NCBI RefSeq assembly: GCF_001921215.1
Contig: NZ_MSIF01000027.1
Coordinates: 62,001 to 126,000 of the forward strand
Direction of reading: 5' to 3'
Source: Actinophytocola xinjiangensis
GTDB taxonomy: Bacteria; Actinomycetota; Actinomycetes; Mycobacteriales; Pseudonocardiaceae
DNA: 64,000 nucleotides
A program made the position numbers and the translations under genes. How positions within the stretch are numbered: the stretch's first letter is position 1; every line of letters begins with the position of its first letter. Below the pieces are notes generated by a model that saw nothing but the letters and a program-made list of their open reading frames with translations, had not been told where the DNA came from and ran no database searches. Positions 55,820 to 64,000 of this stretch are shown here, in pieces.

Positions 55820-55922
55820 GGCTGTTCCCTTCTCGAGACCACGAGGGTGCGCCGGCACCGTCAAGGCAGCGTCAAGGCCGCTGTTGCCCGGTGGACCGTC
55901 CACCACGGACACTGGAACCGTA

Positions 55923-58900
55923 ATGTTGCGGATCCAGCTGTTCGGCGAGCTCGCGGCCTTTCTCGACGGCGAGCCGCTCGACCTGCCGGCGAGCCGGAAG
56001 GTGTGTGGGCTGCTGGCGTGGCTCGCCGCGCACCCCGGCCCGCACGGGCGCGCGCGGCTGGCCGCCACGTTCTGGCCGGACGTGCCGGACTCCAGCGCGC
56101 GGGCGAGCCTGCGCAGCGCGGTCTGGGTGACCAGGGTCGCGCTCGGCGACGCCGCCGAACTCCTGGTGACCACCCGGGACACCGTGGAGCTGCGCGGTCC
56201 GACGGTCGACCTCCACGAGTTCGACGCGCTGGTCGCCGCCGGCCGCCTCACCGACGCCGAACGCCTGTGCCGTGAGGAACTGCTGCACCGCTTCGACACC
56301 GACTGGGTCCTCGCCCTGCGGGAGGAGTACGACGGCCGCCGCGCCGCGGTGCTCGCGACGCTGTCCGACCAGGCCGAGAAGGCCGGCGACCTCACCGCCG
56401 CCAGGGAACGCGCCCACCGGTGGGCGGTACTGCGCCCGCTCGACGAGGCCGCCGCCCGGACGGTGATCCGCCTGCTGCTGGCCGCCGGCGAGCGGGCGGC
56501 GGCGGTCGCCGCCTACCGCCGGCTGCAGACGCGGCTGCGCGCCGAACTCGACACCGACCCGGAGCGGGAGACGACCGCGCTGCTGTTCGGTGAGCAGGCG
56601 GCGCACGTCGAGCCGGAGCACCCGGCGCCCGTGCGGCACGGACTGGTCGGCCGGGACCACGAGTTGGCCGAACTCGTCGCCGTCTGGCAGCAGGCCCAGG
56701 GCGGCGCCGGGCGGACGGTGGCGCTGTCCGGCGACGGCGGCATCGGCAAGTCCCGGCTCGCCACGGAGGTCTGCGAGTTCGCGGCCACGCAGGGAGCGCT
56801 CGTCGCCGCCGGGGCGGCGATCGGGTTCGGCCCGGCCGTGCCGTTCGGGCCGTGGCTCGAACTCGTCGACGGGCTCGTGGCCCGGGTGGGGCCGCTGCCG
56901 CGCGACGCCGGCTGGTCGCACGAACTCGCCCGGGTGGTGCGGGTGGCGAACCGGCGGCCCGCCGGCGCCACCGAACCGGCCTTCGACCGCGTGCGGTTCT
57001 TCGACGCCGTCGTGGAGCTGCTCGGGTGGGTGACCAGGCGGCGGCCGCTGGTGCTGCTCCTGGAGGACCTCCAGCTCGCCGACCCCTCCAGCCTGGAGCT
57101 GACCGCCTACGCCGGGCGGCGGCTGGTCCGGTTCCCCGCGCTGCTGCTGCTCACCCGGCGCCGGCTGCCGCCGCGGCCGGACGTCGAGGGGATGCTGGGG
57201 GCGCTGCGGGCCCGCGGCACGCTCGCCGCCGACCTCGAACTCGCTCCGCTGCCGCCGGCCGCGATCCGTCGGCTCGTCGCCGGGCCGGCCGGTCCCCGCA
57301 CCGACCGGATCGTCGCGATCGCCGGCGGCAACCCGCTGATCGCGATCGAGACCGCGGCCGACCCGGAAGCGGGCCTGCGCGGCGCCACCCGCGCCGCGAT
57401 CAGCCGGCTGCGCGGTCCCGCCCGGCTGTTCGTGGAGTTCGTCGCCACCGCCGGCCGCGATCTCGACCGCACGGAGGTGGCCGCGCTCCCCCTGGTCGGG
57501 GACCCCGCGCGGGCGATCAGCGAGGCGTTGGGCGCGGGTCTGCTGCGCACCGCCGGTGACGGGATCGGGTTCCGCCACGCCCTGCTGTCCGACGCCGTCT
57601 ACCGTGACCTCGCCGACCCGCTGCGGGTCCGTCTGCACGGCGAGCTGGCGGCGGCGCTGCGCACCCGGGCCGACCGCCGGCTCGCCGCCGAGATCGCCCG
57701 GCACCTGCGCCTGGCCGGTCGGGACGAGCAGGCCGTCGCGCACCTGCTCACCGCCGCGAGCAGCGCCCGTGCCGTGTCGGCCCTGGCGGAGGCGGCCGCG
57801 TTCCTCACCGAGGCCACCGAACTCGACCCGGACGACCCCGACGTGTGGGTGGAGCTCGCCGAGGTGCAGGCGTGGCGCGGTCTGCTCCTCCAGTCCGACG
57901 CCGCGTTCGACGCCGCGCTCGCCCGCCTCCCGAGTGCCGACACCGCCGCGCACGCCGGCGCGTGGCTGCGCCGGGGCCGGTGGCTGCGTGGCGGCATCTA
58001 CCATCCGCGCGAGTCACGGCACTCCTACCGGGCCGCGCTCGACGTGCTGGACACGGATCCGGCCGACCCGCTGGCCAGGGCCGAGGCGCTGGCCGGGCTC
58101 GCCTGGGCGGAGTCGGTGTCCGGCGACCCGGCGGCGGCCGAGGCGCTGCTCGACGAGGCGGAGACCGGCGCCGGTCACGGTGACCTCCTGGCCCATGACC
58201 TCGGTGTGGCCCGTGGTCACGCGCTGCTGCGCGCCGGCCGGTTCACCGACTGCATCACCCCGCTCGTGGCGGCGGCCGCCGCCGCGCAACGCGCCGGCCG
58301 GCCCGACATGGCCTACAGCTGCCTCGCGAACGCCGCCGGTGCCGCCGCCTACGCCGGGGACTTCCCGCTCGCGCTGGACTTCGCGGAGCGGTGCCTGCCG
58401 CTGGTCGTGCCGACCGGCCTGCTGCGTCTCGGTGTCTACGCCCAGTCCGCGCGGGCCTGCGTGCTGCGCCGCCTCGGCCGGTTCGCCGAGGCCCGGCGGG
58501 CGTGCGACCACGCGGAGACCCTCGCCGACCGCATCGGGCTGGTCGAGCTGGAGGCCATGGTGCGCCACGACCGGGGGATGCTCGCCCACGCCGTGGGCGA
58601 CTGGACGACCGCGGGAACCGAGCTGGCGTTCGCGGTCGACGCCGGCGCGCCGGTCAGCCTGCCGCTCGCGCGGCTCCACCGCGCCGACGCGCTCGCCCGC
58701 GCCGGGTGTGCCGGGCAGGCGGAGACCGAGCTTCGGGCCGCCGCACGCGAACCCGTGACCGCCGGCGACTTCCCGGCGACGCTGGTCGCCCGCGGGTCGG
58801 CGGTCCGGGCCAGGGTCGCCGCCGCGCGCGGTGAGCCCGCGCGCGCCCAGGCACTGCTGCGGGCCGCCGAGCGGGCCTGGGCACGGTGTGTCGAACGCAC

Positions 58901-59036
58901 CGGCGACCCCGGCGCGGAGTACGTGGCCGCCCTGGTCGACCTGGGCCGGCCGCCGATCAGCGTGTTCGTCGAACCGGAACGTGAACTGGCGGACGTGCGC
59001 GCGGAGTTGGCTCAGGCCCGGGTCCGGCCGACATAG
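55923..59036 (+). CDS. BTAD-domain AAA ATPase transcriptional regulator
   Basis: 1037 residues. The N-terminal part (1-95) is an OmpR/SARP-like winged helix (MLRIQLFGELAAFLDG, SRKVCGLLAWLAAHPG, ARASLRSAVWVTRVALG), followed by a BTAD domain (about 96-225), an AAA domain (VGRDHELAELV, Walker A GDGGIGKSRLA at 270-280, Walker B LVLLLEDLQLAD) and a long TPR-like region to the end. It lacks the C-terminal LuxR helix-turn-helix of LAL proteins. It is divergent from the SnoaL-cupin operon, 103 bp away, and very likely regulates it. The 3' end overlaps the GH16 gene on the other strand by 25 bp. Confidence 0.9.
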   Translation: MLRIQLFGELAAFLDGEPLDLPASRKVCGLLAWLAAHPGPHGRARLAATFWPDVPDSSARASLRSAVWVTRVALGDAAELLVTTRDTVELRGPTVDLHEFDALVAAGRLTDAERLCREELLHRFDTDWVLALREEYDGRRAAVLATLSDQAEKAGDLTAARERAHRWAVLRPLDEAAARTVIRLLLAAGERAAAVAAYRRLQTRLRAELDTDPERETTALLFGEQAAHVEPEHPAPVRHGLVGRDHELAELVAVWQQAQGGAGRTVALSGDGGIGKSRLATEVCEFAATQGALVAAGAAIGFGPAVPFGPWLELVDGLVARVGPLPRDAGWSHELARVVRVANRRPAGATEPAFDRVRFFDAVVELLGWVTRRRPLVLLLEDLQLADPSSLELTAYAGRRLVRFPALLLLTRRRLPPRPDVEGMLGALRARGTLAADLELAPLPPAAIRRLVAGPAGPRTDRIVAIAGGNPLIAIETAADPEAGLRGATRAAISRLRGPARLFVEFVATAGRDLDRTEVAALPLVGDPARAISEALGAGLLRTAGDGIGFRHALLSDAVYRDLADPLRVRLHGELAAALRTRADRRLAAEIARHLRLAGRDEQAVAHLLTAASSARAVSALAEAAAFLTEATELDPDDPDVWVELAEVQAWRGLLLQSDAAFDAALARLPSADTAAHAGAWLRRGRWLRGGIYHPRESRHSYRAALDVLDTDPADPLARAEALAGLAWAESVSGDPAAAEALLDEAETGAGHGDLLAHDLGVARGHALLRAGRFTDCITPLVAAAAAAQRAGRPDMAYSCLANAAGAAAYAGDFPLALDFAERCLPLVVPTGLLRLGVYAQSARACVLRRLGRFAEARRACDHAETLADRIGLVELEAMVRHDRGMLAHAVGDWTTAGTELAFAVDAGAPVSLPLARLHRADALARAGCAGQAETELRAAAREPVTAGDFPATLVARGSAVRARVAAARGEPARAQALLRAAERAWARCVERTGDPGAEYVAALVDLGRPPISVFVEPERELADVRAELAQARVRPT

Positions 59037-59809
59037 ACGTTGCGCGCCCGGTAGTAGGTGGCCGAACCAGGCCCGGGGCTCCCGGAGGACCCCTCCATCT
59101 GAAGGTTCAGAATGATCCACAACGGACTGCCGACGAACCCGGCGCCCCGATGCTGCCCCACCCACGCACCATCCAGGTAGTAGTGAATGTCGACGTCCGT
59201 GGAGTTCACCTTGGCGATCCACGCCCGGTACTCGTGCCAACCCCCTGGATTGTTCACCGGAACAATGGTGTTCGACCACCCACCACTTCCGTTCCGGTAG
59301 GTGTTGAACCAGTTCCGCCCATCCCCCTTGAACTCCAGGATGTCGCTCTCCGGCGGCCAGCTGTTCACCCCGGTCAACCAGAACGCCGGCCACGTCCCCC
59401 GCGCCGACGGCGCCTGGAACTCGCCCTTCACCTCCCAGTTGGGGAACTGGTCGGACACCACCACGTGCTGCTTGGCGTGGATCGCCCCGGAGTGGTAGCG
59501 GATCGGCAGGTACGGGTCGGCCGAGCTGTTCCCCTCGTCCCAGTCGATCCGGGTCGCCTTGATCGCCAGGACCCCGGAGGTCTCCAGGTACACGTGGTTG
59601 ATGTCGGTCGAGCTGGCGTACATCCGGGCGGTGCCGTTGTGGTCCGAGCCCCACGGATAGCGGTAGTTCCAGTACCGCTCCAGCGTCGGCCGGTCGGTGA
59701 ACGAGCCGCTGAGCACGGTCTCCCACGCCGCCGCCGCTGCCGGCCGGACCCCGGCGCCGACCGCCAGGCCGGCCCCGGCCGCCAGGAAGAGCCTTCTGCC
59801 GTAGGACAT
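59012..59809 (-). CDS. Secreted family 16 glycoside hydrolase
   Basis: 265 residues. The signal peptide MSYGRRLFLAAGAGLAVGAG has an RR pair and ends near AAAA (residue 28). The jelly-roll catalytic motif is PPESDILEFKG, giving Glu154 as nucleophile, Asp156 and Glu159 as acid/base (ExDxxE). GTWPAFWLTG and WHEYRAWI are also typical of GH16. No carbohydrate-binding module is attached. Substrates of the family include beta-1,3- and mixed-linked glucans, agar, carrageenan and xyloglucan, so the target is not determined. GAGGAGGG lies nine bases before the ATG. It is the second gene of an operon with the GH43 gene, 13 bp behind it. Confidence 0.9.
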   Translation of the reverse strand: MSYGRRLFLAAGAGLAVGAGVRPAAAAAWETVLSGSFTDRPTLERYWNYRYPWGSDHNGTARMYASSTDINHVYLETSGVLAIKATRIDWDEGNSSADPYLPIRYHSGAIHAKQHVVVSDQFPNWEVKGEFQAPSARGTWPAFWLTGVNSWPPESDILEFKGDGRNWFNTYRNGSGGWSNTIVPVNNPGGWHEYRAWIAKVNSTDVDIHYYLDGAWVGQHRGAGFVGSPLWIILNLQMEGSSGSPGPGSATYYRARNVYVGRTRA

Positions 59810-59822
59810 CCGCGAACCCTCC

Positions 59823-60779
59823 TCAGTAGACACTGGGCCACCCGCCAGCCCACCCGACCAGGTTCACGCCGAGCCGGCTCCCGCTGGAGGTGTAGTAGTG
59901 GTAGGCCATCAGCCATCCGTCCGAGTCGGACATCAGCGCCTGGTGCCCCGGCCCACGGATGCTCCCGTGGCTGGCGAGCACCTCGGTCCCGCCGCCGTTG
60001 GTCATCGCCACGCCGTTGCGGTCGACGTAGGGGCCGGTGATCGACGACGACCGGCCGACCATCACCCGGTAGGTACTGTCGGTCCCCCGACAGCAGTAGT
60101 CGAACGAGACGAACAGGTAGTAGAAGCCGTCCCGGTGGATGATGAACGGCGCCTCGACCGCTCCGCCGGCGTTGGGGCGGCTGGACAGGCTGTACCTGGT
60201 TCCGTCCCCCGGGTGCTGCTTGCCGGTCGCCGGGTCGATCCGGATCATCTTGATCCCCGACCAGAACGACCCGTAGGACAGCCACCAGCCACCGCCGTTG
60301 TCGACCACCAGGTTGGGATCGATCGCGTTGTGGTCGCTCGACCCGGTGGTCCGCACGACCATTCCCCGGTCGGTCCACGTCCCCGGCATCGCCGTCGGAC
60401 TGGTGGCGAGGAAGATCGCCGAGTCGCGCGACCCGAAGGTCGAGGCCGAGTAGTACAGGGAGAACTGGCCGTTGTGGTAGGACAGGTCCGGCGCCCACAG
60501 GTTGGCGCTGCCGCCGGTGAACGGCAGCGTCCAGGGCGCCCCGTTCGGCCACACGGCCCCCACCCGCCGGAAGGCGATCCGGTCCGTCGAGGTGCGGATG
60601 TCCAGGCCGTTTCCGGTCGACACCAGGATGTAGGTGCCGTCCGGGGCCCGGACGATCGACGGGTCGTGCACGGCGACGTCCCCGGTGACCAGGCCCGGGT
60701 TCGGGTACTCGGCCGCCGCCGGAACGGGGGCGAGCACGACGGCGAGCACCACGGCCAGCAGGCCGACGGCGATCCTCAT
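59823..60779 (-). CDS. Secreted GH43 arabinanase-type glycosidase
   Basis: 318 residues; signal peptide MRIAVGLLAVVLAVVLAPVPAAA cleaved after residue 23. The five-bladed propeller residues are Asp39 (VHDPSIVRAPDG), Asp154 (NAIDPNLVVDNG) and Glu209 (GAVEAPFIIHRDG), the standard inverting GH43 set. The pattern SSGSRLGVNLVGWAGGWPSVY at the C terminus and the overall length agree with endo-1,5-alpha-L-arabinanases, which cut the arabinan side chains of pectin. It heads an operon with GH16 and is divergent from the GH74 gene. A LacI-type site 100 bp and a CebR-like box 200 bp upstream suggest sugar-responsive repression. Confidence 0.93.
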   Translation of the reverse strand: MRIAVGLLAVVLAVVLAPVPAAAEYPNPGLVTGDVAVHDPSIVRAPDGTYILVSTGNGLDIRTSTDRIAFRRVGAVWPNGAPWTLPFTGGSANLWAPDLSYHNGQFSLYYSASTFGSRDSAIFLATSPTAMPGTWTDRGMVVRTTGSSDHNAIDPNLVVDNGGGWWLSYGSFWSGIKMIRIDPATGKQHPGDGTRYSLSSRPNAGGAVEAPFIIHRDGFYYLFVSFDYCCRGTDSTYRVMVGRSSSITGPYVDRNGVAMTNGGGTEVLASHGSIRGPGHQALMSDSDGWLMAYHYYTSSGSRLGVNLVGWAGGWPSVY

Positions 60780-60877
60780 CTCGGTTCTCCTCTCACACCG
60801 GTCGCGGGCGCCACTGCTGACACGTGTTGTTCAGCCAGGACCACTGCCGCCGCGCCGGCGAAGGCCGACCGCTCGAA

Positions 60878-60891
60878 GGAAAGCGTTTGCC
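60878..60891. promoter_or_regulatory. LacI-family type operator
   Basis: GGAAAGCGTTTGCC fits 12 of 14 positions of the general LacI/CcpA-type consensus TGNAANCGNTTNCA, missing only the two outermost bases. It lies about 100 bp upstream of the GH43 start codon, close to where its promoter is expected. Confidence 0.5.
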
Positions 60892-60975
60892 TGACCGAAG
60901 GTAAGGGCGCCCGACCGACCGGTCAACAGTCCGTGACCAGGGCGGGGCGCACAGTGATCGTTGTTACCCACTGAA

Positions 60976-60989
60976 TGAGAGCGCTCCCA
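60976..60989. promoter_or_regulatory. CebR-like box 1
   Basis: TGAGAGCGCTCCCA, one mismatch from the CebR consensus TGGGAGCGCTCCCA known from Streptomyces and related actinomycetes. It lies midway between the divergent GH43 and GH74 genes, 138 bp from box 2 centre to centre. Confidence 0.7.
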
Positions 60990-61068
60990 GCTGCGGTTTT
61001 CGTGTTAACGTTCACATTCGATTTGCGATCGATAATTTCTCACCATGATCGCCGCGCGGTGACCGGCG

Positions 61069-61098
61069 TTGACACTTCTCGCAGTCGGGTGCTAACAA
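61069..61098 (+). promoter_or_regulatory. Candidate promoter of the GH74 gene
   Basis: TTGACA (61069-61074), 18-bp spacer, TAACAA (61093-61098). The expected start of transcription is near 61105, so CebR box 2 (61114-61127) would lie just downstream of it, a position at which a bound repressor blocks elongation. Confidence 0.5.
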
Positions 61099-61113
61099 TT
61101 TGTGCACCCATTC

Positions 61114-61127
61114 TGGGAGCGCTCCCA
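61114..61127. promoter_or_regulatory. CebR box 2 (perfect)
   Basis: TGGGAGCGCTCCCA, a perfect 14-bp palindrome identical to the consensus operator of the cellulose/cello-oligosaccharide repressor CebR (CelR in Thermobifida). It is 38 bp upstream of the GH74 start codon. Confidence 0.85.
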
Positions 61128-61165
61128 ATCTCAGTGTCCGTCGACCCACAGGGAAGTGGTAGATC

Positions 61166-63454
61166 ATGCGGACCACCCTCGTGCACGTCCTGGCCGCCGC
61201 CGCGCTCACCGCCTCCCTGCTGGTGGTGCCCCAGGCCGGCGCGGCCCCCGATCCCCCGCACACCGCCGACACCTACTCCTGGCGCAACGTCGAGATCGCC
61301 GGCGGCGGGTTCGTCCCGGGCATCATCTTCAACCGCACCGAGCCCAACCTGGTCTACGCGCGGACCGACATCGGCGGCGCCTACCGGTGGAACCAGTCCA
61401 CCCAGCGCTGGACCCCGCTGCTCGACCACGTCGGCTGGGACGACTGGGGGTTCAACGGCGTGGTCAGCCTCGCCACCGACGCCGTGGACCCCAACCGGGT
61501 CTACGTCGCCGCCGGGATGTACACCAACAGCTGGGACCCCAACAACGGCGCCATCCTGCGCTCGGCCGACCGGGGCGCCACCTGGCAGACCACCCGGCTG
61601 CCGTTCAAACTCGGCGGCAACATGCCGGGCCGGGGCATGGGCGAGCGGCTGGTCGTGGACCCCAACGACAACCGGGTGCTCTACCTCGGCGCGCCGGAGG
61701 GCAACGGGCTGTGGCGCAGCACCGACCGGGGCGTCACCTGGTCCAAGGTCACCGCCTTCCCCAACGCGGGCAACTGGGCGCAGGACCCCAACGACCCCAA
61801 CGGTTACCTGTCCCACCGGCCGGGTGTCGTGTGGGTGACGTTCGACAGGTCCAGCGGCTCGTCGGGCCGGCCGACACCCGACATCTACGTCGGGGTCGCC
61901 GACCTGCAGAACACCGTCTACCGCAGCACCGACGGCGGCGCGACCTGGTCACAGATCCCCGGCCAGCCGACCGGTTACCTGGCGCACAAGGGTGTGCTCG
62001 ACGAGGCCGGCGGCTTCCTGTACCTCGCGACCAGCGACACCGGCGGCCCCTACGACGGCGGCAAGGGCGACGTCTGGAAGCTCGACACCAACTCCGGGAC
62101 GTGGACCAGGATCAGCCCGATCCCGTCCACCAGCGCCGACGCCTACTTCGGCTACTCCGGCCTGACCATCGACCGCCAGCACCCCGGAACGCTCATGGTC
62201 GCCACCCAGATCTCCTGGTGGCCGGACGTGATCTTCTTCCGCAGCACCGACGGCGGCGCGACCTGGACCCGGATCTGGGACTGGTCCAGCTACCCCAACC
62301 GCACCTTCCGGTACACGATGGACATCTCCGCCGCGCCGTGGCTGACCTTCGGCGCCAACCCGCAACCCCCCGAGGTGACCCCGAAACTGGGCTGGATGAC
62401 CGAGTCGCTGGAGATCGACCCGCACAACTCCAACCGGATGATGTACGGCACCGGCGCGACCGTCTACGGCACCACCAATCTGTCCAACTGGGACAGTGGT
62501 TCGCGGATCACCATCCGGCCGATGGCCGCCGGCCTTGAGGAAACCGCTGTCCTGGACCTGATCAGCCCACCGAGCGGCCCGCCGCTGGTCTCCGGGCTCG
62601 GCGACATCGGCGGCTTCCGGCACGACAGCCTCACCAGCGTCCCCTCGACGATGTTCGTCCGCCCGACCTTCACCAGCACCACCAGTCTCGACTACGCCGA
62701 GACCAACCCCGGGATCATGGTGCGCGCCGGCAGCTTCACCGACGCCGACCGCCCCAACGACAGCCACGTCGCGTTCTCCACCGACGGCGGCGCGAACTGG
62801 TTCCAGGGCACCGAACCCGGCGGCATCAACGAGGGCGGCACGGTTGCCGCGGCGGCCGACGGCAGCCGGTTCGTGTGGGCACCGGTCGGCCAGCCGGTGC
62901 ACTACTCGGTCGGCTTCGGCAACAGCTGGACCCAGTCGCAGGGCCTGCCGACCGGCGCGGTCGTCGAGTCCGACCGGGTCGACCCGAACACCTTCTACGG
63001 CGTCAGCGGCGGCCGCTTCTACCGCTCCACCAACGGTGGCGCCACGTTCACCGCGACCGCCGCCAGCGGCCTGCCGGGCTCCGGCGTCAAGTTCAAGGCC
63101 GTCCCGGGCCGGCGGGGCGACGTGTGGCTGGCCGGCGACACCGGCCTGTTCCGCTCGACCGACGGCGGCGACAGCTTCACCCGGATCTCCTCGGTGACCG
63201 ACGCGGTCAACGTCGGCTTCGGCGCCCCGGCCCCCGGCCGCGACTACCAGGCCGTGTACACCGTGGCCACCATCGGCGGCGTCACCGGCGTGTACCGCTC
63301 CGACGACACCGGCGCGACCTGGGCCCGGATCAACGACGACCGCCACCAGTACGGCAACGCCGGTGAGGCGCTGACCGGCGACCCGCGCGTGTACGGGCGG
63401 GTCTACCTCGGCACCAACGGCCGCGGCGTCATCTACGGCGACCGCACGAGCTGA
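61166..63454 (+). CDS. Secreted xyloglucanase, GH74
   Basis: 762 residues; signal peptide with a core ALTASLLVV and cleavage near AGA (residue 26). The two seven-bladed propellers are made of repeated STDGGATW-type (BNR) motifs. The catalytic aspartates sit in YARTDIGGAYRW (Asp68) and SGLGDIGGFRH (Asp480), the positions used by GH74 endo-xyloglucanases. There is no cellulose-binding module in this protein. It hydrolyses the beta-1,4-glucan backbone of plant xyloglucan outside the cell. A perfect CebR box in its promoter means it should be induced by cello-oligosaccharides. A PL11 lyase gene follows after 14 bp. Confidence 0.94.
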   Translation: MRTTLVHVLAAAALTASLLVVPQAGAAPDPPHTADTYSWRNVEIAGGGFVPGIIFNRTEPNLVYARTDIGGAYRWNQSTQRWTPLLDHVGWDDWGFNGVVSLATDAVDPNRVYVAAGMYTNSWDPNNGAILRSADRGATWQTTRLPFKLGGNMPGRGMGERLVVDPNDNRVLYLGAPEGNGLWRSTDRGVTWSKVTAFPNAGNWAQDPNDPNGYLSHRPGVVWVTFDRSSGSSGRPTPDIYVGVADLQNTVYRSTDGGATWSQIPGQPTGYLAHKGVLDEAGGFLYLATSDTGGPYDGGKGDVWKLDTNSGTWTRISPIPSTSADAYFGYSGLTIDRQHPGTLMVATQISWWPDVIFFRSTDGGATWTRIWDWSSYPNRTFRYTMDISAAPWLTFGANPQPPEVTPKLGWMTESLEIDPHNSNRMMYGTGATVYGTTNLSNWDSGSRITIRPMAAGLEETAVLDLISPPSGPPLVSGLGDIGGFRHDSLTSVPSTMFVRPTFTSTTSLDYAETNPGIMVRAGSFTDADRPNDSHVAFSTDGGANWFQGTEPGGINEGGTVAAAADGSRFVWAPVGQPVHYSVGFGNSWTQSQGLPTGAVVESDRVDPNTFYGVSGGRFYRSTNGGATFTATAASGLPGSGVKFKAVPGRRGDVWLAGDTGLFRSTDGGDSFTRISSVTDAVNVGFGAPAPGRDYQAVYTVATIGGVTGVYRSDDTGATWARINDDRHQYGNAGEALTGDPRVYGRVYLGTNGRGVIYGDRTS

Positions 63455-63468
63455 AGGGAACGACAGCC

Positions 63469-64000
63469 ATGAGAACCACACGGCGAATCGCGACCGCCCT
63501 GGCCGCCGGCCTCCTCGGCGCCCTGGTGGTCGGCACACCGACCGCCCAGGCCGGTGACCAGCGGGAACCGGTCGGCACCGAACGGCTGGACCGTGGCCTG
63601 ATCAGCGTGCGGTCCGGGGAGGGGAACTTCGTCAGCTGGCGACTGCTGGCCGACGATCCGACCGGGGTGGCGTTCAACGTCTACCGGGGCGCGACGAAGG
63701 TGAACGCCACCCCGCTCTCCTCGGCCACCAGCTACCACGACCGGGGCGCCCCGGCCGGCGCGGTCTACACCGTGCGCCCGGTGGTCGCCGGCGCCGAGGT
63801 GCGCACGGCGCAGGACAAGGAGTCGCTGGTGTTCGCGGCGGAGTCGATGGACGTGCCGCTGCAAATCCCGCCCGGCGGCACCACGCCCTCCGGCGAGAGC
63901 TACACCTACACCGCCAACGACGCGAGCGTCGGCGACCTCGACGGCGACGGGCAGTACGACCTCGTGCTGAAGTGGGACCCGACCAACGCCAAGGACAACT
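63469..64000 (+). CDS. Rhamnogalacturonan lyase, PL11 (partial, cut by window end)
   Basis: The first 177 codons of a secreted lyase. Signal peptide MRTTRRIATALAAGLLGALVVG with TAQA cleavage site near residue 28. QREPVGTERLDRGLISVRSGEGNFVSWRLLADDPTGVAFNVYRG is the usual start of PL11 enzymes, and VGDLDGDGQYDLVLKWDP is the first calcium-binding repeat of the eight-bladed propeller. It would cut the rhamnose-galacturonate backbone of pectin. GAAGGGAA lies eight bases before the ATG. It is 14 bp behind the GH74 gene and so probably in the same CebR-controlled operon. The catalytic region is outside the window. Confidence 0.9.
   Translation, partial: MRTTRRIATALAAGLLGALVVGTPTAQAGDQREPVGTERLDRGLISVRSGEGNFVSWRLLADDPTGVAFNVYRGATKVNATPLSSATSYHDRGAPAGAVYTVRPVVAGAEVRTAQDKESLVFAAESMDVPLQIPPGGTTPSGESYTYTANDASVGDLDGDGQYDLVLKWDPTNAKDN

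Overview
The window is about 70 % G+C with strongly GC-biased third codon positions, twin-arginine and lipoprotein signals, SARP/AfsR-type and large LuxR-type (LAL) regulators, a CebR-type operator and a very large set of secreted glycoside hydrolases. This points to a soil filamentous actinomycete, most likely of the Pseudonocardiales (Saccharothrix/Lentzea/Actinosynnema-like); the family is an inference. I saw no rRNA or tRNA gene, no insertion sequence, no prophage and no CRISPR array.

Layout. 1-7 kb: end of an HTH protein, a DUF3800-like protein, an Xaa-Pro dipeptidyl-peptidase and the PEP-dependent dihydroxyacetone kinase operon dhaK-dhaL-dhaM (DhaM fused to HPr), then a large glycosyltransferase-like protein. 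7-13.8 kb: an NB-ARC/TPR protein; an SDR divergent from a TetR-P450 operon with two matching palindromes between them; rsgA behind a short leader ORF and a hairpin that covers its ribosome binding site; an acetyltransferase. 13.8-23 kb: an AfsR-type SARP, two lipoproteins, a STAS protein, a tiny secreted peptide and a LAL regulator with three 11-bp-spaced repeats upstream. 23-35 kb: a 12-bp tandem repeat block, a GH78 rhamnosidase, a DivIVA-like coiled-coil protein with a repetitive tail, an acyltransferase-3/SGNH protein, PspC, a Ser/Thr kinase, an asparaginase-type gene that appears to be led by a leaderless 21-codon ORF, and a PL8 lyase. 35-40.5 kb: an NTF2-fold protein with a KstR-like box, and a subtilase divergent from its probable TrmB/LuxR-type regulator.

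40.6-51.4 kb is the most unusual part: a minus-strand molybdenum/tungsten cluster, transcribed in the order MobA-MoaD fusion, aldehyde:ferredoxin oxidoreductase (AOR), formate dehydrogenase alpha, formate dehydrogenase NuoE-NuoF fusion, MoeA, and a second MoeA fused to a molybdate-binding-like domain, with a decayed moeA fragment in inverted orientation between the two moeA genes. The genes supply both the metalloenzymes and late steps of their cofactor synthesis; FdhD, MoaA/C/E and Mog are not in the window.

51.4-64 kb: a GH27 alpha-galactosidase with NPCBM domain, a QacA-type exporter, a cupin/SnoaL pair divergent from a BTAD regulator, and a plant cell wall island: GH16 and GH43 on one strand, GH74 xyloglucanase and a PL11 rhamnogalacturonan lyase (cut by the window end) on the other. 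The divergent promoter region of this island holds one perfect and one near-perfect CebR box and a LacI-type site.

Across the whole window the 13-bp palindrome GTCCACNGTGGAC recurs inside genes far more often than base composition predicts.
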